Assembly (NCBI GenBank): GCA_023426245.1
Contig: JAFABB010000051.1
Span: 124,001-188,000, forward strand
Origin: Bacillota bacterium
Lineage (GTDB): Bacteria; Bacillota; UBA4882; UBA8346
Length of the DNA stretch: 64,000 nucleotides
Direction: 5' to 3'
The notes beneath the pieces are model-generated. The model made no database searches. It worked only from the letters and a program-made list of their open reading frames with translations, and was not told the origin of the DNA. The stretch's first letter is position 1. The number at the start of each line of letters is the position of its first letter. This document shows, one piece after another, positions 16,789-25,887 of this stretch. The position numbers and the translations under genes were made by a program.

Positions 16789-17748
16789 ATGAAACGGGTT
16801 TCGATCGTCGTTCCTGTTTATAATGAGGAAAAGGTTATAGATGTTCTTTATAAGGCCGTGCTACAGAATGTGAAGCCGTTACCCTATGATTTCGAATTAA
16901 TATTTGTGGATGATGGTTCAAGTGATGCGACTCCGTTGGTGTTGGAAAATATTACCCGTATGGATCAAAAGGTACGAGCCCTTATTTTATCGAAGAATTT
17001 CGGGCATCAATTTGCTTTAACTTGTGGACTGGATCATGCCGAGGGGGATGCGGTGATAACCATGGACGGCGATATGCAACATCCTCCGGAGATGTTATCG
17101 ACCCTGCTTTGTAAATGGGAAGAAGGTTTTGATATTGTTCAAACCATTCGCCTGAATACCGAGGGGGTATCCTGGTTTAAGAAAGTTACTTCCAATATCT
17201 TTTATAAGTTTATGAATGCCATCTCTCAGGTTGAAATGAAAGAGGGGATGTCCGATTTCCGTTTATTGGATAAAAAAGTACTGAAAAGTTTTAGCCTTTT
17301 CAAAGAACGGACGCGTTTTATCCGGGGCATGATCGGTTTAGTCGGGTTCAAACAAGTCACGGTTGAATTTATAGCACCAAAGCGTTTTGCCGGTAATTCC
17401 AAATTTTCTCTCAAAAAGATGTTGCATTTTGCCATGGATGGGATTACATCCTTTTCCAACGTGCCCTTGTATTTGGCATTTTATATGGGAATATTGACAT
17501 CACTGGTTAGTTTTGGCCTTATGCTTCATGTGCTGTACATTAAAATTTTTACAAACCAGGCTGCACCCGGATGGGCAACGCTCGGAGCCGGCGTCTTTTT
17601 TTTGATCGGCGTCCAATTCATTTTTTTTGGAATTCTCGGCCAGTACATTGCCCGGATCTTTGAAGAAGTGAAACAGCGGCCGTTATATGTCATCAAGACT
17701 GAATTGAAAAATGAAGCAACGAGTGTAGCGTTAAAAAAAATAATTTAA
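16789..17748 (+). CDS. GT2 polyprenyl-phosphate sugar transferase (ArnC/GtrB-like)
   Basis: This 319-residue transferase would move a sugar from a nucleotide carrier onto undecaprenyl phosphate at the inner membrane face. The GT2 domain covers residues 1-225 with VPVYNEE, FVDDGSSDAT and the metal-binding MDGDMQHPPE. RFIRGMIGLVGF lies near the active site. Two C-terminal helices (LYLAFYMGILTSLVSFGLMLHVLYI and AGVFFLIGVQFIFFGILGQYIARI) are typical of ArnC, GtrB and DPM1-like enzymes. GGAGG (16779-16783) places the start at ATG 16789, just after the GT39 stop. It should supply the lipid-linked sugar that the neighbouring deacetylase and GT39 use. Confidence 0.92.
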   Translation: MKRVSIVVPVYNEEKVIDVLYKAVLQNVKPLPYDFELIFVDDGSSDATPLVLENITRMDQKVRALILSKNFGHQFALTCGLDHAEGDAVITMDGDMQHPPEMLSTLLCKWEEGFDIVQTIRLNTEGVSWFKKVTSNIFYKFMNAISQVEMKEGMSDFRLLDKKVLKSFSLFKERTRFIRGMIGLVGFKQVTVEFIAPKRFAGNSKFSLKKMLHFAMDGITSFSNVPLYLAFYMGILTSLVSFGLMLHVLYIKIFTNQAAPGWATLGAGVFFLIGVQFIFFGILGQYIARIFEEVKQRPLYVIKTELKNEATSVALKKII

Positions 17749-17775
17749 TGAGTTGATCATTCTGGAGGAATATCC

Positions 17776-18687
17776 ATGGCTTCTGTGTTGATTACAGGCG
17801 GAGCCGGTTTTATTGGTTCCCATATTGCGGAGTTATTGATTGAACAGGGGTACAAAGTATTTATTGTTGATAATCTATCCAAAGGATGTAGTGTTAATGT
17901 TCCTCATCCGGCAACTTTTTGGAAATGTGATATCCGTTCGCCTGAGATTAAAAATATTTTTGAGCAACATGCTTTTGATTATGTCATTCATCTGGCAGCC
18001 CAAACGGCTGTCTCCGTATCCAATGTCAACCCCATCGAAGACCAGGATACGAATATAGCCGGTCTTTTAAAGATTTTGGATTTATCTCGGATTTATCGGG
18101 TAAAAAGGTTTATTTTTTCTTCGAGTGCGGCCACTTATGGAAATCCCTCCCTGATTCCGATTTCTGAAGATCTTCAGCAAAGGCCGATTTCTTTTTATGG
18201 ACTCAGTAAACTGGTTGGGGAAAAATATATTCAAATGTACCACGATATTTATGGACTGGAATATGTGATTTTGCGGTATTCCAATGTTTACGGGCCACGT
18301 CAGGATTCAAGCTCGGAGGGGGGTGTGATCAGTATTTTTATAGAATGCTTAAAGAAAGCCATCCCTTATACAATTTACGGCGATGGTAAACAAACCCGGG
18401 ATTTTATATATGTTAAGGATGTTGCCGAAGCCAATATTGCGGCCATGCAAACATCATATTGTAATCGAATTTACAATATCAGTACCAATATTCAAATGGC
18501 TCTCAATGATATTATTGAGGAATTGGGCAGAATTACCGGAAAACGAAATCCGGTTCATTATTTTCCTCCAAAGCTAGGCGACATTTATCATTCACAGCTA
18601 GATAACGGTCAGGCGAAAAAGTATTTACACTGGCAGCCGGCTTATGACCTTAATCATGGCTTAACCTCGTTTTTAATGCCTCTTTGA
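17776..18687 (+). CDS. NAD-dependent sugar epimerase (GalE-like)
   Basis: This 303-residue short-chain epimerase has the nucleotide motif TGGAGFIGSH at the N-terminus, the catalytic Ser in IFSSSAATYG, and YxxxK in YGLSKLVGEKY. The pattern YSNVYGPRQD follows, as in UDP-glucose and UDP-N-acetylglucosamine 4-epimerases. TGGAGGAATATCC precedes the ATG. As the last gene of the four-gene set, it would make the nucleotide sugar (for example UDP-GalNAc from UDP-GlcNAc) that the GT2 enzyme loads onto the lipid carrier. Exact substrate choice is inference. Confidence 0.88.
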   Translation: MASVLITGGAGFIGSHIAELLIEQGYKVFIVDNLSKGCSVNVPHPATFWKCDIRSPEIKNIFEQHAFDYVIHLAAQTAVSVSNVNPIEDQDTNIAGLLKILDLSRIYRVKRFIFSSSAATYGNPSLIPISEDLQQRPISFYGLSKLVGEKYIQMYHDIYGLEYVILRYSNVYGPRQDSSSEGGVISIFIECLKKAIPYTIYGDGKQTRDFIYVKDVAEANIAAMQTSYCNRIYNISTNIQMALNDIIEELGRITGKRNPVHYFPPKLGDIYHSQLDNGQAKKYLHWQPAYDLNHGLTSFLMPL

Positions 18688-18870
18688 TAACGATATTTCC
18701 CCTTGCAGTGACCTTTTTTATCAAGATTGATGACAGGATAAAAATCTGCATGGAGAATACCTAGCAGATCCGCGCTAAAAAAGATATAATATATTGGATC
18801 AATACCTTTGATTTTGGCTTTCCCCCTGTCCCTCTCCATTTACGGGGCATACTAAGGAAGAGGCGATGGG

Positions 18871-19470
18871 ATGGACTGGGTAACAATTGGCAGATTTCTG
18901 ATTAAGCCAATCGCTATATATTTAGCGGCTTTGGTGATTGTCCGGTTTATGGGAAAACGGGCTTTGGGCCAGCTGAGCCTGTTTGATTTAGTCATTATGG
19001 CCGGCATTGGTGATGTTATCGTAGTCGTAGGTTTGGAACAGAGAGTATCTTTTGGAAAAGGGCTTGTCATTTTAGGTCTCATCGGCGGGTTGGAGGTATT
19101 CTTGTCGATTGTTTCCTACCGTTCCCCTTTGTTCTCCCGCTTATTTGAGGGAAAACCGACGATTCTTATTAAAGACGGCATTTTACTCGAAGAAAATCTG
19201 GCGAAAGAACATCTTTCAATGGCAGATTTGCGTCAAGAACTCAGGAAGCTGGGTGTTTCAAAGATTTCCCAAGTTTCACAGGCTGTTTTTGAAGCTTGCG
19301 GTAAATTCAGCGTAATATTGAAAGAAGAGCCGGAGCCCATCAGCCGCGCCTGCGCCGATCAGTTGTTAATGGAAGAGGTTCGGCTTTTGCGGGAGGAAGT
19401 AAAGTGTTTGAAAGAAGCCATTGAAAGCAAAAAGGGGGATATTGTTGGGGATCTTGATGATTTTCATTGA
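18871..19470 (+). CDS. DUF421 (YetF/YcaP) membrane protein
   Basis: This 199-residue protein of the DUF421 family has three N-terminal helices (PIAIYLAALVIVRFM, DLVIMAGIGDVIVVVGL, GLVILGLIGGLEVFLSIV). A soluble domain with SRLFEGKPTILIKDGILLEENLAKEHLSMADLRQELRK follows, which is the family signature. The last 30 residues form a charged coiled helix (LLMEEVRLLREEVKCLKEAI). Relatives occur in spore formers (YetF group), but the biochemical role is not established. The start ATG lies after AAGAGGCGATGGG. Its 3' end overlaps the next gene by about 26 bases, which implies coupling. Confidence 0.9.
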   Translation: MDWVTIGRFLIKPIAIYLAALVIVRFMGKRALGQLSLFDLVIMAGIGDVIVVVGLEQRVSFGKGLVILGLIGGLEVFLSIVSYRSPLFSRLFEGKPTILIKDGILLEENLAKEHLSMADLRQELRKLGVSKISQVSQAVFEACGKFSVILKEEPEPISRACADQLLMEEVRLLREEVKCLKEAIESKKGDIVGDLDDFH

Positions 19471-20359
19471 CGGTTTGGGACTTGGTTATGAGGATCCCGC
19501 AACCAATCCTTTGATGAGCGCAAAAACTTCTTTTTTGAGAGAAATGTTATCCGGCGCTTCTTTAACCGCATCTGCCATTGGAAAAGGGATTCATCATCCG
19601 AATATGATCATATGCCCGACCGATGCTTCTCTGGACACACCAGGACTTCCGCAAAGTGCTACCGGACAGACCGCTATTTTTACAGGTATGAACGCTTCAG
19701 TCATTGTCGGTCGTCACATCAACGGTTTTCCCACTTACACCCTGCGGAAAATAATCCGGGAAGCCAGTATTTTTAAAGTCATTAACGAAGGAGGAGGCAG
19801 AGCGGTTTTTGCCAATACCTTTACCAGGGAATATTTTGAATTCTTCGAGCAGGGAAAATGGCAGCATTCCGTTACTACCACCGCAGCTTTAGCTGGGAGT
19901 TGTCGTTTATTGATGCCCGAAGATCTGCTGCAAGGGGAATCCATTTATCAGGATATCACCAATGAAAAACTGCGTGAACGCGGTTATGATGTGCCGATTT
20001 GGGAACCGGAGGAAGCAGGGACGATTCTTGCCAATCTGGCGGCCAAAAATGATTTTACGTTATTTGAATATTTTCAAACAGACCACTGCGGACATCATCA
20101 GGACTATTCATTAGCCCTTACGTTGTTGAACCGTTTGGACCGTTTTTTAGGAACTATCGCCGGGAGTTTGGCCAAAAACCGTCTCACCTTGCTGGTAACC
20201 AGTGATCATGGGAATATTGAAGATCTCAGTATTAAAACGCATACTTTCAACCCGGTCCCTACCATCGTGATTGGCGATGTGACTGAGTTCAAAAGGATTC
20301 ACACCCTGATGGATATTTATCCGTCAATATTAAAATTTCTGGGTTTTAAGGATGGTTGA
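19445..20359 (+). CDS. Alkaline-phosphatase-superfamily metalloenzyme
   Basis: This is a phosphopentomutase/phosphoglycerate-mutase-like metalloenzyme of about 304 residues. The N-terminal MIFIDGLGLG holds the first metal-binding Asp. PQSATGQTAIFTG carries the nucleophile Ser/Thr region, TDHCGHHQD gives metal-binding His, and LVTSDHGNIED the final Asp-His pair. It is far shorter than 500-residue iPGM and lacks its transferase domain. The start is probably TTG 19445, six bases after AGGGGG, so it overlaps the DUF421 gene. The substrate is unknown; a phosphomonoesterase or phosphodiesterase is likely. Confidence 0.78.
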   Translation: MGILMIFIDGLGLGYEDPATNPLMSAKTSFLREMLSGASLTASAIGKGIHHPNMIICPTDASLDTPGLPQSATGQTAIFTGMNASVIVGRHINGFPTYTLRKIIREASIFKVINEGGGRAVFANTFTREYFEFFEQGKWQHSVTTTAALAGSCRLLMPEDLLQGESIYQDITNEKLRERGYDVPIWEPEEAGTILANLAAKNDFTLFEYFQTDHCGHHQDYSLALTLLNRLDRFLGTIAGSLAKNRLTLLVTSDHGNIEDLSIKTHTFNPVPTIVIGDVTEFKRIHTLMDIYPSILKFLGFKDG

Positions 20360-20471
20360 GGGATCTTGTCATTTGGCAATTCCGTTATGTAGGGTATATT
20401 TTAGATGGACAACTATTTGAACTGATCGATACATTAGAGCAGTTTCATCTGCTAATTAGATGGAGTTTCCT

Positions 20472-23012
20472 ATGTTAACCTTAGAATCGAGTCCAAAGCA
20501 TTTAGAACTTTTGGCCCCCGCGGGGGATTGGGATGCGTTGCTAGCGGCATTAGCCGCAGGAGCCGATGCGGTTTACCTCGGCGGTAAACTTTTTAATGCC
20601 CGGCAAAATGCAGCGAATTTTGATCTTCAGCAATTAAAGGAAGCTGCCGACCTTTTGCATCTTCATCATAAGAAGATTTATATTACGGTCAATACGTTGG
20701 CGGCTGAGAACGAATTATCGGAAGCCCTTGAATATCTCTGTCAATTATACAATCTGGGCGTCGATGCCGTCATCGTTCAAGATTTAGGTCTGATTCATTT
20801 GGCCCGCAAATATTTGCCGGGTTTGGAATTACATGCCAGCACCCAAATGACGGTTCATAATCATGAAGGGGCAATATTCTTGAAGAATTTAGGATTCAAG
20901 CGGGTTGTCCTGGCCCGAGAAATGACTGCGGCCGAAGTTGAGTCGATTGTCCGTTCCTCCGGTATGGAAATAGAAGTCTTTGTTCACGGCGCTTTGTGTG
21001 TTTGTTATTCCGGTCAATGTTTAATGAGCAGCATGATAGGTGGGCGTAGTGGTAACCGGGGACGGTGCGCTCAGCCTTGCCGAATGGAATACCAGCTAGG
21101 GTTCAATGGGGAAAGGCTTGTGGAGACTCCCGGAACTTATTTGCTTTCACCCAAGGATATTGCTCTAATCCATGATATACCCGAGTTGCATAAAATCGGT
21201 GTAACATCCTTAAAAATAGAAGGACGGATGAAACGCCCGGAATATGTCTATCAAGTGACGAAAATCTACCGGCAGGCGTTGGATCGCTACTTCAAAAATC
21301 CAACCGCTTTTACAGTCACTCCCCGGGAGGTTCAGCAACTTGAACAATCATTCAACCGGGGATTCAGCAATGGCTATTTTGGCGGGAATCGTAATCAGGA
21401 TATTATGGGTTTTCGAAGGCCCAATAACCGGGGCGTGTATTTAGGGCGGATTATCCGTTGCGACTCTTCGCAAGGGAGCATTACCCTAAAACTCCAAGCC
21501 GATTTGGAACTGGGTGATGAAATCGAAGTTTGGGTAAGCCAAGGCGGGCGTGTTGTGACGCCGGTACGGGAACTTTTTAAAGACAGGGAAAAGATTTCCG
21601 CTGCAGTCACGGGAGAAACCGTTTCGATCTCTGGAACCGGGAAACTTCATCCGGGTGACCGGGTTTTCAAAATTTTTTCGATCCAAAACGATCGGGAGAC
21701 CAAACAAGCTTTAGATAAGGACAATCCAAACTTGAAAATTCCCTGCTCGGCTCTGGTGAGTGGAGAGCTAGATCAGCCATTGCAGGTGACTTTTTCAGAT
21801 CCGGACGGTCATGCAGGTTCCGCTGATACCGAGACCCGGTTACAGACTGCCAAAACCCGCCCGCTTACCGAAGAAACTATCCGGGAACAACTGAGCCGGC
21901 TGGGAAACACCCCTTATTCCTTGGATGAATTAAACATCAGGATGGGTGAAAATCTGATGGTGCCCCTGCGAGATCTGAATCAAGTCCGGCGTGTTGCCAT
22001 TGAACAATTAATGACTGGAGCTTTGGAAGCCTATCAACGGGAGAAGGTTTCTTTTAGGGACCTCCAATCATTATTCAATCTTCGCGGAGAAAATCCGGAA
22101 CGCAAATCTATTCAGCGTTACATAAGCGTCTGGGTGGGGGATGGAGAGAGTGTAGCGGTTGCCGCCAAAGCGGGAGCCGATTTAATCTATGTCGGAGGAG
22201 ATGAACTCTCCGGCTATCACTGGACGGAGCAAGGCTTGGTAAACTCCATCGAAACAGCTCACCGAGCCGGTTCCCGTTTGATCATCGCTATGCCCCGGAT
22301 TAACCGCGAAGAGCAGAGTGGGCAATGGCTTTCCTATTTACAAATGATTTCAAAACTTTCCAGTGACGGAATTATGGTATCCGACTTGGGAACTTTGCAA
22401 AGAGTCTTAGATGAAACAACCCAACTCATTTGTTTAAATTATACTTTTAATTTTTTCAATAGTTATGCATTAACTCTGTTGAATAATCCCCGGATAATAC
22501 AGTATACGCTCTCCCCGGAATTGACTTTGGAGCAGATCAAAGAGATTTCCCTGAATTGTCCTGAACTTAGGCTGGAATGCCTGGTTCAAGGTCCTCTTGA
22601 ATTGATGGTGTCGGAATATTGTCCAATCCATTCCTCACTCGAAAAGGAAAAAGATGGTCGGCCTTGCCCGGGACTGTGCCGTCAAAATCGTTATTTTTTA
22701 AGGGATCGCCTGCAACTTGATTTTCCGATTTACACTGACCAGTTCTGCAGGCTCCATCTCTTGAATACCAAAGATCTTTGCCTGTTTGGAGATTTGCACA
22801 GACTGCGTACTGCGGGTGAATTGGTTTGCCGTCTGGAATTGAAAACATTCGAGGCCCGTCAAATAGATCCTTTTGTTGCACAATACCATAAAGCTCTGGG
22901 TGCTATCGATAAAGGACGACGTTTAGAGAATGAAGAGTTGATCATCAATCAATTTAAGTCCTTGACCGGCAGGGATATTACCAAGGGACATTATTTCCGG
23001 GGAGTCGAATAG
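20472..23012 (+). CDS. U32-family peptidase-like protein with DUF3656
   Basis: This 846-residue protein has an N-terminal U32 barrel (LLAPAGDWDALLAALAAGAD, then VHGALCVCYSGQCLMSSMIGGRSGNRGRC with the Cys set that ends CAQPC) to about residue 330. A DUF3656-like middle follows and then a second, degenerate barrel with more Cys (YCPIHSS, CPGLCRQNR). The family includes E. coli RlhA and TrhP, which hydroxylate 23S rRNA and tRNA and depend on iron-sulfur-type Cys and prephenate. This supports an RNA hydroxylation role instead of proteolysis. The start is ATG 20472, six bases after GGAG. It ends 177 bases before rpsO, in a translation-related setting. Confidence 0.88.
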   Translation: MLTLESSPKHLELLAPAGDWDALLAALAAGADAVYLGGKLFNARQNAANFDLQQLKEAADLLHLHHKKIYITVNTLAAENELSEALEYLCQLYNLGVDAVIVQDLGLIHLARKYLPGLELHASTQMTVHNHEGAIFLKNLGFKRVVLAREMTAAEVESIVRSSGMEIEVFVHGALCVCYSGQCLMSSMIGGRSGNRGRCAQPCRMEYQLGFNGERLVETPGTYLLSPKDIALIHDIPELHKIGVTSLKIEGRMKRPEYVYQVTKIYRQALDRYFKNPTAFTVTPREVQQLEQSFNRGFSNGYFGGNRNQDIMGFRRPNNRGVYLGRIIRCDSSQGSITLKLQADLELGDEIEVWVSQGGRVVTPVRELFKDREKISAAVTGETVSISGTGKLHPGDRVFKIFSIQNDRETKQALDKDNPNLKIPCSALVSGELDQPLQVTFSDPDGHAGSADTETRLQTAKTRPLTEETIREQLSRLGNTPYSLDELNIRMGENLMVPLRDLNQVRRVAIEQLMTGALEAYQREKVSFRDLQSLFNLRGENPERKSIQRYISVWVGDGESVAVAAKAGADLIYVGGDELSGYHWTEQGLVNSIETAHRAGSRLIIAMPRINREEQSGQWLSYLQMISKLSSDGIMVSDLGTLQRVLDETTQLICLNYTFNFFNSYALTLLNNPRIIQYTLSPELTLEQIKEISLNCPELRLECLVQGPLELMVSEYCPIHSSLEKEKDGRPCPGLCRQNRYFLRDRLQLDFPIYTDQFCRLHLLNTKDLCLFGDLHRLRTAGELVCRLELKTFEARQIDPFVAQYHKALGAIDKGRRLENEELIINQFKSLTGRDITKGHYFRGVE

Positions 23013-23070
23013 GCTCCTGAAGATATTTTATTTACAGTGCCATTGATTTATGGTAAAATTATTTTAGTTT

Positions 23071-23172
23071 TGCGCTGATGCCCGTTTGAAGTTGGTAGAC
23101 GGACGCGTGAAACCCTTGGCTGGGAGTTTCGAGTCTCCAACGGAACCCTCGGCGGGGGGCGTTTAAAAGAAA
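23071..23172 (+). promoter_or_regulatory. Structured leader of rpsO, likely S15 autoregulatory RNA
   Basis: The 100 bases before the rpsO ribosome binding site can form several stems: CCGTTT/AGACGG at 23089-23109, GGAG/CTCC around a TTTCGAGT loop, and CCC/GGG around TCGG next to the AGGAGG site. Ribosomal protein S15 represses its own mRNA in several bacterial groups through unrelated leader structures, so this is the natural candidate here. No protein is encoded. Confidence 0.5.
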
Positions 23173-23189
23173 AGGAGGTGACTTTCAAC

Positions 23190-23456
23190 ATGCTGACTCT
23201 AGAAAAAAAGCAAGAGATTATCTCGAAGTATCACTTACATGAGGGGGACACCGGTTCGCCGGAGGTTCAAATCGCTATTCTTACTGAGCGGATTAATTAT
23301 TTAACCGAGCATCTTAAGGTCCACAAAAAAGATCATCATTCAAGACGCGGCTTATTAAAAATGGTCGGTCAACGGCGCGGTTTATTAAATTATCTGAATC
23401 AAAAAGATATTGAGCGTTATCGGGCAATCATCGAAAGATTAGGTCTCCGGAAATAG
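23190..23456 (+). CDS. rpsO: 30S ribosomal protein S15
   Basis: This 88-residue primary 16S rRNA-binding protein of the small subunit platform is fully recognisable. GDTGSPEVQIAILTERI and HKKDHHSRRGLLKMVGQRR are the conserved rRNA-contacting segments. I choose ATG 23190, which gives the exact family length, with AGGAGGTGA upstream; a GTG at 23178 would overlap that site. The gene stands alone with its own terminator, upstream of pnp, the usual rpsO-pnp order. Confidence 0.98.
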   Translation: MLTLEKKQEIISKYHLHEGDTGSPEVQIAILTERINYLTEHLKVHKKDHHSRRGLLKMVGQRRGLLNYLNQKDIERYRAIIERLGLRK

Positions 23457-23459
23457 TCG

Positions 23460-23485
23460 GAAAAGCGGGTTACCCGCTTTTCTTT
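23460..23485 (+). terminator. Rho-independent terminator after rpsO
   Basis: GAAAAGCGGG pairs with CCCGCTTTTC around a TTA loop and is followed by TTTC. It begins within four bases of the rpsO stop codon. It should end rpsO transcripts or attenuate readthrough to pnp. Confidence 0.85.
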
Positions 23486-23623
23486 CTATATAAAGGGATA
23501 TACTATGGATAGTTATCAGTTATTCGTTATCAATGACAATCAATGAAGACTTTTTCAATGGGGTTTTAACTGTTGGTTGCGATTTTTATTCTAATAACTG
23601 TTAGCAATATTAAAATGAACAGA

Positions 23624-23646
23624 TCCGTGTTTTATTGATTCACGGA
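23624..23646 (+). promoter_or_regulatory. Hairpin in the pnp leader
   Basis: TCCGTG at 23624-23629 pairs with CACGGA at 23641-23646 around an 11-base AT-rich loop, eight bases before the AGGAGG site of pnp. In enterobacteria pnp is autoregulated through a leader stem cut by RNase III. A similar use here is only a possibility. Confidence 0.4.
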
Positions 23647-23665
23647 AGGTTGAAGGAGGTTTGAA

Positions 23666-25768
23666 ATGATGCAAAAATGGGAAATGACTTTAGCGGGTCG
23701 CCCTCTCATCATAGAGACCGGGAAGATGGCTAAACAAGCCAATGCATCGGTACTGGTACGCTATGGTGATACCGTAGTTTTAGTCACTGCGGTGATGGCC
23801 CAAAAAGCCCGGGAAGGTATTGATTTCTTTCCGTTATTGGTTGACTATGAAGAAAGGCTTTATGCAGTAGGCAAGATACCGGGTGGGTTTATTAAAAGAG
23901 AGGGCAGGCCGTCAGAAAATGCTGTCTTGGCAGCCCGAATGATAGATCGCCCGTTACGACCGTTATTTCCGGAAGGATTTCGCAATGATGTACAGGTAAC
24001 AACCACGGTTCTCTCGGTTGATCCGGATAATGAACCAGGTCTTGCCGGTATGATTGGGGCCTCGGCTGCCTTACATATTTCAGAAATTCCATTTGCCGGG
24101 CCTATTGGAGGCGTGAAAGTCGGGAGAATTGACGGTAATTTTATCATCAACCCAACTGCGGCCCAAATGGAAAAGAGTGATCTTCAGTTAACGGTTGCCG
24201 GGACCCAAGATGCAATTATGATGGTTGAGGCCGGCGCCAAGGAAATTTCGGAAGATGACGCTTTAGAGGCTATTCTTTTTGGTCATTCCGTGATTCAGGA
24301 AATTGTGTCTTTCATTGAAAAAATTCGTTCGGAAGTCGGTAAGCCCAAAATCGAGCCGGTTTTGGATGAACCGAATCCGGAAATTGATAAAATGGTGAGA
24401 GATTTTGCCACTTCCAAAATGGCCGTAGCCATCAAGACCAATGAAAAGTTGGAAAGAGAAGCGCTAATCGAACAAGTGAAAGAAGAAACAAGGATTCATT
24501 TCACAGAAGCGATGGGAGAAGAATATCAGGCTGCTTCTGCTGATGTGAATGAAGTTTTGGAGAATATCGTTAAAGAAGAAGTCCGTCGTCTGATTGCGGT
24601 CGATAAGATTCGTCCGGATGGCCGGAAATTGAATGAAATTCGTCCGATTTCCTGTGAAGTGGGGCTATTACCCCGTGCTCACGGTTCGGGACTTTTTACC
24701 CGCGGTCAAACGCAAGTTTTAACCGTTTGTACCCTTGGGCGAGTGAGTGAAGAGCAAATTTTGGACGGTCTGGGTGACGATCAGTCCAAACGATACATTC
24801 ACCATTATAATTTCCCCGGTTTCAGTGTCGGTGAAGTTCGTCCGGTTCGTAGCCCGGGGCGTAGGGAAATTGGTCATGGCGCCCTTGCTGAGCGGGCTTT
24901 AGTACCGGTGATTCCCAGTGAGGAAGAATTTCCTTATACCATCCGGTTGGTTTCCGAAGTCATAGAGTCCAATGGTTCTTCTTCTCAGGCAAGTGTTTGT
25001 GGAAGCACGCTTTCATTAATGGATGCCGGTGTGCCGATTAAGAAGCCGGTGGCCGGAGTGGCGATGGGACTTCTAAAAGATGGTGATGACTTTGCCATTT
25101 TAACGGATATTCAAGGGTTGGAAGATCATTTTGGGGATATGGACTTTAAAGTGGCCGGTACGAAAGACGGTGTTACCGCCATTCAAATGGATATTAAAGT
25201 GAAAGGTATTGATCGGGCAATTTTAAAGCAAGCCTTAGCCCAAGCCAAGGAAGGCCGCCTGTTTATCCTCGATAAAATGCTGGCTACGATACCGGAATCC
25301 CATAAAGAATTATCACCCTATGCCCCCCGTATTATCCGCTTTTCGATTGATCCGGATCGAATTCGGGATGTCATTGGGCCTGGCGGCAAAATGATTCGCA
25401 AAATCGTTGAAGATACCGGCGCAGAAATCGATATTGAAGATGATGGCCGGGTATTTATCGCGGCAGTGGATGCCAAGGCCGGTGAGAAAGCTCAACAAAT
25501 CATCAAGAGCCTGACGAGTGATGTGGAAATCGGCGCCACTTATATGGGTAAAGTAACCAGACTAATGAATTTCGGGGCATTTGTGGAAATTCTACCTGGT
25601 AAAGAAGGTTTAGTCCATATTTCCCAGCTTGCCAAAGAACGGGTCGCTAAAGTTGAAGATGTTGTCAATGTTGGCGATGAAATCATGGTTAAAGTCGTTG
25701 AAATTGATAAACAAGGACGGATTAATCTTTCCCGGAAAGTTTTATTGGGTGGAGAAACAGCCGAATAA
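23666..25768 (+). CDS. pnp: Polyribonucleotide nucleotidyltransferase (PNPase)
   Basis: This 700-residue phosphorolytic 3'-5' exoribonuclease acts in mRNA decay. Two RNase PH-like domains are seen (AGRPLIIETGKMAKQA at the start; second core with IRPISCEVGLLPRAHGSGLFTRGQTQ and DHFGDMDFKVAGT). A KH domain follows (FSIDPDRIRDVIGPGGKMIRKI, near 557-578), then an S1 domain (GATYMGKVTRLMNFGAFVEILPGKEGLVHISQ). The length and all domains are standard. AAGGAGG lies just before ATG 23666. It is downstream of rpsO and ends at a terminator shared with the convergent CotS-like operon. Confidence 0.98.
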   Translation: MMQKWEMTLAGRPLIIETGKMAKQANASVLVRYGDTVVLVTAVMAQKAREGIDFFPLLVDYEERLYAVGKIPGGFIKREGRPSENAVLAARMIDRPLRPLFPEGFRNDVQVTTTVLSVDPDNEPGLAGMIGASAALHISEIPFAGPIGGVKVGRIDGNFIINPTAAQMEKSDLQLTVAGTQDAIMMVEAGAKEISEDDALEAILFGHSVIQEIVSFIEKIRSEVGKPKIEPVLDEPNPEIDKMVRDFATSKMAVAIKTNEKLEREALIEQVKEETRIHFTEAMGEEYQAASADVNEVLENIVKEEVRRLIAVDKIRPDGRKLNEIRPISCEVGLLPRAHGSGLFTRGQTQVLTVCTLGRVSEEQILDGLGDDQSKRYIHHYNFPGFSVGEVRPVRSPGRREIGHGALAERALVPVIPSEEEFPYTIRLVSEVIESNGSSSQASVCGSTLSLMDAGVPIKKPVAGVAMGLLKDGDDFAILTDIQGLEDHFGDMDFKVAGTKDGVTAIQMDIKVKGIDRAILKQALAQAKEGRLFILDKMLATIPESHKELSPYAPRIIRFSIDPDRIRDVIGPGGKMIRKIVEDTGAEIDIEDDGRVFIAAVDAKAGEKAQQIIKSLTSDVEIGATYMGKVTRLMNFGAFVEILPGKEGLVHISQLAKERVAKVEDVVNVGDEIMVKVVEIDKQGRINLSRKVLLGGETAE

Positions 25769-25830
25769 TCTTCACCCAAAAATTTACGCTTTCCTCATGA
25801 TCCGTAATATTTCAATTCACTTTTAAAATA

Positions 25831-25861
25831 GAGCCTTCCCTTGGGGAGGTTTTTGTTTTTT
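25831..25861 (+). terminator. Rho-independent terminator after pnp
   Basis: CCTTCC pairs with GGGAGG around a CTTG loop, followed by TTTTTGTTTTTTT. It sits between the convergent pnp and CotS-like genes. Confidence 0.8.
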
Positions 25862-25887
25862 TCATTGAAACCGGCATTCGTGTCATA

